Of a stretch of 64,000 nucleotides of DNA, positions 1 to 7,169 are shown piece after piece; the first letter of the stretch is position 1, and the number at the start of each line of letters is the position of its first letter. Both the position numbers and the translations under genes were made by a program. Source of the DNA: Sphingobacterium sp. JB170 (GTDB lineage Bacteria; Bacteroidota; Bacteroidia; Sphingobacteriales; Sphingobacteriaceae); the NCBI RefSeq assembly GCF_900163865.1, contig NZ_FUKU01000030.1:176587-240586 (forward strand), read 5' to 3'. A model generated the notes under the pieces. It was given only the letters and a program-made list of their open reading frames with translations, made no database searches and was not told the DNA's origin.

Positions 1-1
1 T

Positions 2-1264
2 TTAACACCAATGCAACGCAAATCGATCCGTTTTGAGGTCCTCGCAAAAACCGCATCGGTGTATAACGGTACCGAAGCAAACGTCAACTGGACGCTTCGA
101 AATGCATTTAAAGGTTTCGAAACGTTAACGGCGACCGTATTTGGAGGCTATGAAACACAAACAGGTGGAAATGTGAATTTAAATTCAGCGTACATCCGCT
201 ACGGTGCAGAAGTGGGCGTGGTTTGGCCGCGGTTACTCTCGCCTTATAAATGGGCGCCATCTCGGCGATTTATTCCGAAAACCTACGCGAAAATAGGCTA
301 TGAATTTCTGAACCGACGTCAGGCCTATACACTAAACTCCCTAACATTGAACTACGGCTATAACTGGAAGGAGAACGATCAAAAACAACACGACTTAGCT
401 GTAGCAGAAATCATATACGTGCAACCGCGGAATATTTCCGACGAATATCGTGCGCAGATGGATACCGTACCGACCTTGCGCCATATTGTTGACCCACAAT
501 TTTCATTTGGGCCCAATTATAACTATACCTTCACCAATGCCGCAGAACAAGATCGCAAAAACACCTTTTTTGTGAAGGCCGGACTGAACACCTCAGGAAA
601 TGTACTCGGGCTTATCCAAGGAGCGAACTATGCGGAAGGCAGTAGAAAGAAGCTTTTTGGAACAGAATATGCACAGTTTGTAAAGGCTGAACTGGACATT
701 CGCCACTACCTGAAACTGTCCTCAAATTCAAGTCTCGCTTCTCGGATTATGTTCGGAGCTAGTCACTCATATGGGAATTCTATTTCACTCCCCTATCTAA
801 AACAGTTCTATTCAGGAGGTCCTAATGGGCTTCGTTCGTTTAGAGCGCGCGCGGTTGGTCCAGGATCCGCTATTCCGGAAAACCTTGGCCGGGATAACTT
901 CTTTGCTGATCAAACCGGCGATTTTAAATTGGAAATCAACACGGAGTATCGGTCCCAAATTACAGGTATGTTTCACTGGGCAGCGTTCATTGACGCGGGT
1001 AATATTTGGCTTCAACGAAGCGATCCCAACAAACCAGGTGGCTCGCTGTCCAAAGACTTCTATAAAGAACTCGCGGTCGGTGCTGGTTTAGGTCTACGCG
1101 TGGACTTAGATTTCCTTATTGTCCGCGTTGATATGGCGACTCCACTGCGGGTACCTTACCGCCCAGAAGGAGATCGATGGGTCTTCAAATATATTGATAT
1201 TAGGGATTCTAAATGGCGAGGAGACAACCTCGTGTTTAACCTTGCTATTGGTTATCCATTCTAG
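2..1264 (+). CDS. BamA/TamA-family outer membrane protein, 3' part only
   Basis: The reading frame is open to the left edge of the window, so this is the C-terminal part (about 420 residues) of a longer gene. It consists of amphipathic beta-strands with alternating aromatic residues and ends in ...AIGYPF, a terminal aromatic residue typical of outer-membrane barrels. GPNGLRSFRARAVGPGS lies about two thirds through and matches the conserved loop-6 region of the Omp85 superfamily (RGF/RSF-type motif). The family inserts or moves proteins across the outer membrane. In Bacteroidota such a protein could be BamA itself or the lipoprotein TamL that works with TamB; a TamB gene lies 16 kb downstream, but the N-terminus needed to decide is outside the window. 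The ATG at position 11 is internal. Confidence 0.85.
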   Translation, partial: LTPMQRKSIRFEVLAKTASVYNGTEANVNWTLRNAFKGFETLTATVFGGYETQTGGNVNLNSAYIRYGAEVGVVWPRLLSPYKWAPSRRFIPKTYAKIGYEFLNRRQAYTLNSLTLNYGYNWKENDQKQHDLAVAEIIYVQPRNISDEYRAQMDTVPTLRHIVDPQFSFGPNYNYTFTNAAEQDRKNTFFVKAGLNTSGNVLGLIQGANYAEGSRKKLFGTEYAQFVKAELDIRHYLKLSSNSSLASRIMFGASHSYGNSISLPYLKQFYSGGPNGLRSFRARAVGPGSAIPENLGRDNFFADQTGDFKLEINTEYRSQITGMFHWAAFIDAGNIWLQRSDPNKPGGSLSKDFYKELAVGAGLGLRVDLDFLIVRVDMATPLRVPYRPEGDRWVFKYIDIRDSKWRGDNLVFNLAIGYPF

Positions 1265-1388
1265 ATGATCTATCCCCTTCGGGAAAGGAAACTATTTTTG
1301 GGGAATTCGGGTAAACCCCTAGTTATTAAGGCTATTTTTTAGTAAATTTAGGCATACTTCAGTTCTTAACAACAAAAACCAATAAAAC

Positions 1389-2327
1389 ATGAAAATCACA
1401 GTCATAGGCGCTGGCGCCGTAGGTGCAACTACCGCCGATAATTTGGTGAGACGTAACATCGCAGAGGAAATTATTTTATTAGACATCAAAGAGGGTGTTG
1501 CCGAAGGGAAAGCACAAGACATGATGCAAACCGCAGCGCTATTAGGTTTTGATTCCAAAGTAAAGGGTGTAACTAATGACTACATTTCTACGGCTGGTTC
1601 CTCCGTTGCTGTTATTACCTCTGGTATACCGCGCAAGCCCGGTATGACGCGTGAAGAACTTATAGGAACTAATGCTGGAATTGTAAAATCTGTTGTTGAA
1701 AATCTCATTCAACATTCTCCCGATATAATCATTCTTATTGTTTCAAACCCGATGGACACCATGACCTATTTAGCTCTAAAAGCTAGTGGTCTGCCTAAGA
1801 ATAGAATAATCGGTATGGGTGGCGCATTAGATTCCGCTCGCTTCAAGTATCAGATATCTCAAAAATTTAATGCATCCGCAAACGATCTCAATGCGATCGT
1901 AATCGGCGGCCATGGCGACACTACGATGATTCCATTGATCGAGCATGCCACGTGGAACAGTATTCCCGTGCGCGACTTTTTAACTGCAGAAGAAAAGGCG
2001 GAAATCGTCAATAAAACGATGGTTGGAGGTGCAACACTTACCGCATTAATCGGTACTTCTGCTTGGTACGCCCCAGGGGCAGCGACCGCAGCTATGGTCG
2101 AAAGCATCGTATGCAACCAAAATCGATTATTCACTGCGTCTGTCTTGCTGGAAGGTGAATTCGGCGAACAGGATATTACTATGGGTGTGCCGGTTATCAT
2201 CAACAGCAAAGGGTGGGACCGTATTGTACCACTTGAACTATCCCAAGAGGAACAGGATTTGTTCAAAAAAAGCACTGAGGCTGTGCGCAAAATGAACGCC
2301 GTACTTACCGACAGCAATTTATTTTAG
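1389..2327 (+). CDS. mdh: Malate dehydrogenase
   Basis: A 312-residue NAD-dependent malate dehydrogenase of the LDH-like bacterial type, interconverting malate and oxaloacetate in the TCA cycle. The Rossmann glycine motif GAGAVGAT is at residues 7-14, followed by an acidic residue (D32 in LLDI) that favours NAD over NADP. IPRKPGMTREE carries the substrate-binding arginines of the mobile loop, and GGHGDTTMIPL contains catalytic His175. Length is normal for the family. The ATG at 1389 places the glycine motif at the usual distance from the N-terminus. TATTTTTG at 1293-1300 resembles a Bacteroidota -7 box, but I see no matching -33 element. A long stem-loop follows the stop codon. Confidence 0.96.
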   Translation: MKITVIGAGAVGATTADNLVRRNIAEEIILLDIKEGVAEGKAQDMMQTAALLGFDSKVKGVTNDYISTAGSSVAVITSGIPRKPGMTREELIGTNAGIVKSVVENLIQHSPDIIILIVSNPMDTMTYLALKASGLPKNRIIGMGGALDSARFKYQISQKFNASANDLNAIVIGGHGDTTMIPLIEHATWNSIPVRDFLTAEEKAEIVNKTMVGGATLTALIGTSAWYAPGAATAAMVESIVCNQNRLFTASVLLEGEFGEQDITMGVPVIINSKGWDRIVPLELSQEEQDLFKKSTEAVRKMNAVLTDSNLF

Positions 2328-2335
2328 ATAACCTT

Positions 2336-2371
2336 TTGCATGGGTTAAATTCTTATATTTAGCCCATGCAA
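2336..2371 (+). promoter_or_regulatory. 15-bp stem-loop covering the protease start codon
   Basis: Arms 2336-2350 and 2357-2371 pair over all 15 positions, with one U-G wobble (2345/2362) and a 6-nt loop. The ATG at 2366-2368 lies inside the right arm. No T-run follows, so it is a poor intrinsic terminator for mdh. It could hide the start codon when transcribed from upstream, or protect the mdh 3' end. TATATTTA at 2355-2362 is also close to a -7 box, so a leaderless transcript starting inside the structure is possible. Confidence 0.6.
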
Positions 2372-2809
2372 ATTATTCCATTTGAAATTGTCGAATTACA
2401 GGGGGACGGTTTCCACGTCTTAATCGACGTAGAACTTTTTGACAAACCGTCGAAAATGGTATTAGACACAGGAGCTTCGAAAACTGTATTTGATAAGCAA
2501 ACTCTTCTCAATTTCGGAATTCCCGAGTCAACATTTCAAAATACTGACATCCTTTCAGCCGGTCTGGGGACAAATAAGATGCAGAGCTTCGTCCTCGAAA
2601 TTCCGCACTTCAGAATTGGAAATTGGCAAGTCAAAAATTACGCAACAGCAGTTCTCGATCTAAGCACAATAAATTACGCGTATGAAAAAATGAATATCGC
2701 CCCTATTATTGGTGTCTTGGGCGGAGATATCTTACGATTATATAACGCGAAAATAGACTACAGAAAACAGTCCCTCACACTACGAGAACGTCCACTAAAA
2801 CTTAAATAG
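2366..2809 (+). CDS. Retropepsin-like aspartyl protease family protein
   Basis: A 147-residue single-domain protein. VLDTGASKTVFD gives the retropepsin/clan AA active-site motif with catalytic Asp34 (DTGAS, residues 34-38), and hydrophobic strands follow. IIGVLGGDILRLYNAKIDY near the C-terminus matches the second conserved hydrophobic-hydrophobic-Gly region of this fold. Such enzymes act as dimers. There is no signal peptide, so it is probably cytoplasmic; the substrate is unknown. The next methionine is residue 31, just before the catalytic motif, so ATG 2366 is the only sensible start even though it lies in a stem-loop. Its last 15 bases overlap the 3' end of the convergent MFS gene. Confidence 0.8.
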   Translation: MQIIPFEIVELQGDGFHVLIDVELFDKPSKMVLDTGASKTVFDKQTLLNFGIPESTFQNTDILSAGLGTNKMQSFVLEIPHFRIGNWQVKNYATAVLDLSTINYAYEKMNIAPIIGVLGGDILRLYNAKIDYRKQSLTLRERPLKLK

Positions 2810-4015
2810 CGGACGCTGTATATGCCGCCTAAGATATCCATAGAAAAAGATAGCTATTAAAATACCCGCCACTCCCATAAAATACAAAGTATTCTTGATG
2901 CCAAAATATTCGGCTGTCGCACCAACCAATAGTGCACCTATTGGCGCAATCCCTTGAAAGGCCATAACATAATAACCAATCACCCTTGCTCTATAGGCGG
3001 TAACAACGTGCGTTTGGATGTACGTATTGATCGATGAATTTTGCATCATCATCGCAAAGGAAACCATTGCCGTAAAAATTAATGCGGGAAAAAGCATGGG
3101 TGCAAAAGCGAGCAGCAACAGGCTCAATCCCATTAGAAGGGCTGAAAATAATACCCGATAACGCAAATTTTCTCCACTTTTGAGCCGCGCCATATTAATT
3201 GCACCGATCATGGCACCGAAACCAGCCGCGCTCTCGAACCAGGAAAATGTCGATTCATTACCGTTAAAAAGGTCCTTTGCAACTGCGGGTAGCAACGAGG
3301 TATAAGGGATTACCAAAAGACTCGAAAATCCCAACACAACGATAATGGACGTAATATGAGGGGATCGTCGCAAGTAGCTAAATCCCTCTTTGAGTGCCGT
3401 TATATTATCTTCCTTGGCTAGCTGTGCCTGATCTTCCACAACTTTCATCATCATTAAACAAATGATAACGGGAATAAAACTGATGAAGTTAATTCCGAAA
3501 CAAACAAACTCTCCATAAGTAGATAGCAAAACACCACCTATTGCCGGTCCTACCATCCGCGCCAAATTAAAAACAGACGAGTTTAACGCAATCGCATTGG
3601 GAAGATCCTTTTTATTATCGATCAATGCAATCATGAGAGACTGGCGCCCCAATACATCGAACGCATTTATCACGCCCTGACAAAAACCTAATACCGAAAG
3701 TACAAATACCGTTTCCCATTTCATACCGACAACAAGCGTCAATAACCCCGCTTGGATCATCAACCCTATTTGTGTCAGAAATACGAGCTTGTATTTTTTG
3801 TGCTTATCGACAAAAGAACCGATAAAAGGCGACAGTATTAATGAGGGCACTAGCGAAACAAATTGTACAAACCCTAACCAAAATACGGACTGTGACATCT
3901 CATATACCAGCCAACTAATCGCGACCCGTTGCATCCAAGTCCCGAGAAGAGAAATCGCCTGTCCAATTACATGGAGTCTAAAATTGGGATAGGAAAGCGA
4001 TCTGAGTATATCCAT
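2795..4015 (-). CDS. MFS transporter, EntS-like exporter family
   Basis: A 406-residue integral membrane protein with about twelve hydrophobic helices. The N-terminus has the form LRSLSYPNFRLHVIGQAISLLGTWMQRVAISWLVYE, broken across residues 5-40, typical of the MFS_3 (EntS-like) branch; GSFVDKHKKYKL after helix 2 is the loop 2-3 signature (G-x3-D-x2-KKR type). This branch contains exporters of siderophores and other small molecules, but nothing here identifies the substrate. The gene is monocistronic and convergent with the aspartyl protease, overlapping it by 15 nt. The 122-bp gap to fsa holds the divergent start regions. Confidence 0.88.
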   Translation of the reverse strand: MDILRSLSYPNFRLHVIGQAISLLGTWMQRVAISWLVYEMSQSVFWLGFVQFVSLVPSLILSPFIGSFVDKHKKYKLVFLTQIGLMIQAGLLTLVVGMKWETVFVLSVLGFCQGVINAFDVLGRQSLMIALIDNKKDLPNAIALNSSVFNLARMVGPAIGGVLLSTYGEFVCFGINFISFIPVIICLMMMKVVEDQAQLAKEDNITALKEGFSYLRRSPHITSIIVVLGFSSLLVIPYTSLLPAVAKDLFNGNESTFSWFESAAGFGAMIGAINMARLKSGENLRYRVLFSALLMGLSLLLLAFAPMLFPALIFTAMVSFAMMMQNSSINTYIQTHVVTAYRARVIGYYVMAFQGIAPIGALLVGATAEYFGIKNTLYFMGVAGILIAIFFYGYLRRHIQRPLFKF

Positions 4016-4067
4016 ATAGAAGTCGAAAATGTTTTCTCTAAAACTACCACTTTGATAATAATATAAC

Positions 4068-4075
4068 TATTTTTG
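4068..4075 (+). promoter_or_regulatory. Bacteroidota -7 box upstream of the aldolase gene
   Basis: TATTTTTG matches the TAnnTTTG -7 consensus and lies 62 nt before the fsa start codon. A TTTG at 4051-4054 is too close (13 nt) to be a normal -33 element, so only the -7 half is supported. Confidence 0.45.
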
Positions 4076-4137
4076 TAACCAATATTAGCTTATAAAGTTT
4101 GAAAAACTAATTTAAAAACAATAAATCCCCATCAAAC

Positions 4138-4797
4138 ATGAAATTTTTTATCGATACCGCGAATTTAGCGCAAATTAAAGAAGCTCACGACTTAGGCGTG
4201 CTTGACGGCGTTACAACAAACCCGAGTTTAATGGCTAAAGAAGGAATCACCGGTGAAGCGAATGTAATCAATCATTACAAAGCTATATGCGATATCGTCG
4301 ATGGCGATGTTAGTGCAGAAGTGATCGCAACTGACTACGAAAACATTATCAAAGAGGGTGAAGCGCTTGCAGCGTTAGATTCAAAGATCGTTGTTAAAGT
4401 ACCAATGATCAAAGACGGTATTAAAGCGATCCGATACTTCAGTAACAAAGGTATCAAAACCAACTGTACATTAGTATTCTCTTCAGGGCAAGCGCTATTG
4501 GCTGCAAAAGCTGGAGCAACGTACGTATCTCCATTCATCGGCAGACTAGACGATATATCAGTAGATGGACTTGGATTGATCGAAGAAATTCGTTTAATAT
4601 ATGATAATTATGATTTCCCGACACAAATCTTAGCCGCGTCTGTTCGACATACAGCGCACCTTTTGGGATGTGCTGAAATAGGTGCAGACGTAATGACTGG
4701 ACCATTATCCGTTATTTTAGCGCTTTTAAAACACCCATTAACAGATAGTGGACTGGCTCAATTCCTAGCAGATCACGCGAAAGCTGCAGGTAAATAA
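4138..4797 (+). CDS. fsa: Fructose-6-phosphate aldolase / transaldolase-like
   Basis: A 219-residue TIM-barrel enzyme of the small transaldolase/FSA subfamily. It starts [15 protein letters not shown] and continues with [13 protein letters not shown], both diagnostic for the family. The Schiff-base lysine is K87 in VVKVPM. The C-terminal [22 protein letters not shown] is also typical. Members act either as fructose-6-phosphate aldolase or as a true transaldolase of the pentose phosphate pathway; sequence by eye cannot separate the two. Many bacteria carry this short form as their only transaldolase. A hairpin terminator follows, so the gene is probably monocistronic. Confidence 0.93.
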   Translation: MKFFIDTANLAQIKEAHDLGVLDGVTTNPSLMAKEGITGEANVINHYKAICDIVDGDVSAEVIATDYENIIKEGEALAALDSKIVVKVPMIKDGIKAIRYFSNKGIKTNCTLVFSSGQALLAAKAGATYVSPFIGRLDDISVDGLGLIEEIRLIYDNYDFPTQILAASVRHTAHLLGCAEIGADVMTGPLSVILALLKHPLTDSGLAQFLADHAKAAGK

Positions 4798-4816
4798 TCG
4801 AAATATACATACGCGT

Positions 4817-4852
4817 ACGCCTCTTCCAATCGGCTGGTCGAGGCGTTCTCTT
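4817..4852 (+). terminator. Hairpin terminator after the aldolase gene
   Basis: Arms acgcctc (4817-4823) and gaggcgt (4840-4846) pair, with an inner cca/tgg stem, followed by a weak T-rich stretch (tctcttt). Confidence 0.65.
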
Positions 4853-5099
4853 TAAAAACCAATCCGCGCCCAAGATACGTGCCCCCTCCTACAAAGCCGT
4901 AACGGTTGATAACCAAGAGAAAATCGCCGCAAACAGAGTATCGGAAAAAATAGTACAATCCAGCTCATCCCGGGCGCTCATAAACCGCGAGTGTCCAGCA
5001 GAAAAGATCGGTAAGAAAAACCATAATCGTAGCGCCATGCCCCTCGATACTAAAGACGCCCCCCACCCCTGAAGTACCAAAAACCTCGCAGAACAATCA

Positions 5100-5260
5100 C
5101 CCTAAAACTTACGGCTAAATCTGACAAGCGCCACGAAAAACACATAGAAAAACGTGAAAATTGAATCCCCTCGCCGTCGAAAAAGAGCGACTGGACGGCA
5201 TATAACATCGGGGTAAAATATAAAAAAACTTCCGTAATCCACCTCCGCCAGAAATGCAAC
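5100..5260 (+). repeat. Diverged tandem repeat, copy A
   Basis: Aligns almost without gaps to copy B, 197-198 bp downstream. Shared anchors are aaaactta (5104/5302), cgaaaaaca (5134/5332), tcgaaaaaga, acatcgggg (5205/5402) and a ccacct/tcacct...gccaga block near the end. Identity is about two thirds by eye. Confidence 0.7.
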
Positions 5261-5297
5261 TCAAGGCTGCAAGGTCAAAAATAGCATATTTCAATTG

Positions 5298-5458
5298 CCC
5301 AAAAACTTATGTGTAAACCTGTCAAACTCTCCGAAAAACATCGACAAAAACATGAGAATATACATCCCCTTGGCATCGAAAAAGAACGAACGAACGGAAA
5401 AACATCGGGGCAATATCCAGAAAATTCCCGTGACTCACCTCTGCCAGAGACGTAACCC
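5298..5458 (+). repeat. Diverged tandem repeat, copy B
   Basis: Second copy of the ~160-bp unit, in register with copy A at an offset of 197-198 bp with one or two single-base gaps. The preserved words are spread over the whole unit, so this is not only a shared A-rich composition. Confidence 0.7.
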
Positions 5459-5473
5459 AGCACTAAAAAATAA

Positions 5474-5560
5474 CCCTAAAATGCAAGCGGAAAATTCCCA
5501 GACATTCCGAAAAAAACACAAACAGCATCCCATGAAACAGAAAGCAAACATCCAAAAACA
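5474..5560 (+). repeat. Probable partial third copy of the tandem repeat
   Basis: Starts with ccctaaaa, as copy A does, and has cgaaaaa 34 bases in (5508), the same internal distance as copies A and B. After about 60 bases the similarity fades. Confidence 0.4.
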
Positions 5561-6223
5561 CTACTAATAAAGCGCGCTAACATTGTCGTAAAACCGTACG
5601 CACGATAATCAAAAACATATCAGAAAACTAGAAAATCCGCCGGTACACATCGCTACGCTTCGCAATAATTTTTCCCAAAGACCTCGCGTAACAAGCCAAA
5701 TTCTCACGATTTAGATAGCGAATTTCATCCCAATGAGCGCGAAATCTAGTGCAAAAACAACCACATGGTACGGAAATTCTGACCGCATCCACCCGTAAAA
5801 CACAATAGAATTGAACGGGAAACACCGCTGAAATAGGCCGATCTACATGTGAAACAAATAAAAAAAACATTCCCACGACCCTCTATTAGTAGCCAAAAAA
5901 AGACGAATATACAGTCCCAAACATCCCAAAAAATTCAAAAATATCGGGGATAACCCCATATATTTTCCATATTTGAATGGAATTCAAAAATTATGACCAA
6001 AAACCGAAATAACAATAAACAGCTCATAAACAATGTATTACAATTAACTTTCCAAATTAAAATCAAAAATAACAGATTGCGCGATTTGCCCGTACGCATA
6101 CCGAAGAAAGCGAAATGGATTAATATTTCATCTCTCGGGTAGCCCAATTACACGTACTACACGACCGCCTTCCAGGTAATCAATGTCGTTATCAGCTATA
6201 TTTTTTGTAATTTTACATCTAAC

Positions 6224-6670
6224 ATGACAGAGCAAAAAAAGGAAAAAAGTAGGGATTTCAACCAATTACTTCGAGATAATGGTCTCAAAGTAACCCCGCA
6301 TAGATTGCGTGTTTTAGACGAACTAACGCATAAAAACGCAGCAGTTTCACAACCAGATCTTGAAAAGACGATCGGTGCTGAGATTGATAGAGTGACCCTT
6401 TATCGTATACTTTCGAGCTTCGAAGATCAAGGAATTGTACACAAAATATTTGATTTACAAGGTACCGCTACCTACGCAATTTGCAATTCAGACTGTCGTA
6501 AAGATCACCACCAAGATCAACATGTCCACTTCATATGTTCGGTTTGCAACAGCGTATATTGCTTGGACGAAGTTCCATTTCCTTACATTCCACTCCCCAA
6601 AAATTTCACCTTACATGCACTCGCATTGAACGCAGTTGGTCTCTGCGAGAACTGCCAAAAAGAAGAGTAA
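6224..6670 (+). CDS. Fur-family transcriptional regulator
   Basis: A 148-residue metal-responsive repressor. The N-terminal winged helix (LLRDNGLKVTPHRLRVLDEL to residue ~80) has the usual VTxxR motif and DRVTLYRILSSFEDQGIVHK as recognition region. The C-terminal dimerisation/metal domain has a His-rich loop (DHHQDQHVHF), CSVC at 105-108 and CENC at 141-144, i.e. the two CxxC pairs of the structural zinc site. Whether it senses Fe, Zn or peroxide cannot be told from sequence. It stands alone, with its own terminator; no metal-uptake gene is adjacent. Confidence 0.92.
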   Translation: MTEQKKEKSRDFNQLLRDNGLKVTPHRLRVLDELTHKNAAVSQPDLEKTIGAEIDRVTLYRILSSFEDQGIVHKIFDLQGTATYAICNSDCRKDHHQDQHVHFICSVCNSVYCLDEVPFPYIPLPKNFTLHALALNAVGLCENCQKEE

Positions 6671-6697
6671 CCGACAGAAAATAGTAATTATTTTGAA

Positions 6698-6729
6698 AAC
6701 ACCTTGTCTCACGCGAAGGTGTTTTTTTT
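6698..6729 (+). terminator. Intrinsic terminator after the Fur-family gene
   Basis: Arms aacacctt (6698-6705) and aaggtgtt (6716-6723), a 10-nt loop, then a continuous T-run to 6729. Confidence 0.9.
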
Positions 6730-6734
6730 ATGTA

Positions 6735-7160
6735 AAAAACACGCTAAATCTTTACATAAAATAGCATAAATATTTTATCAAAAAAATTTTATCACTTTAC
6801 ATAATAGACACTTAAGCAAACTAAATGATATGAATAGTTAACAATAATAATTTTAGCAAAAATTTAGAAAACGAACTTATTAAAGCAATAGCCACCTCCC
6901 ATAACGGTAATACACACAATATAAATTTTTGTTTTAGCAATTTATTTTATTAACATCTAATAATCAGTACAATAAATATGCTAAACTAAATTTATAATAA
7001 ACACACAATAAGAAGCACTATTTTTAAACAAATTCCCCTACTTTTTTTTGTATATTTAGATTATAAATTAACGGTAGCAATAAACAAAGCAGACGGCCAC
7101 TAAGCGGCAACACCCTATCGTAACGAAACAGTAAAATCAAAGTTTCCAAAACTCCACAAC
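6735..7160 (+). other. AT-rich gene-free region before rnr
   Basis: About 430 bp, very AT-rich between 6740 and 7075, with no coding frame. TTTG followed directly by TATATTTAG near 7047-7059 has the words of a Bacteroidota promoter but not the spacing. It probably contains the rnr promoter and a long leader; I see no recognisable riboswitch. Confidence 0.5.
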
Positions 7161-7169
7161 TTGAGACAC

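Larger units (their letters stand above)
4860..6190 (+). other. Gene-free A/C-rich block between fsa and the Fur-family gene
   Basis: About 1.3 kb with no convincing gene on either strand. The short open frames have no family resemblance, no plausible starts and odd composition. The + strand is strongly A/C-rich: in 5461-5520, 46 of 60 bases are A or C. The middle carries diverged tandem repeats (separate entries). The last 250 bases become ordinary AT-rich DNA; TATTTTTTG near 6200 is a possible but overlong -7 box for the downstream regulator. Confidence 0.6.

Noticed and set aside
5295..5567. A 90-codon open frame in the A/C-rich block, and several - strand frames nearby
   Set aside because: Lys/Asn/Gln-rich by composition only, it spans the end of one repeat copy and the start of another, has no recognisable motif, and the - strand frames are Phe/Cys-rich artefacts of the same bias.
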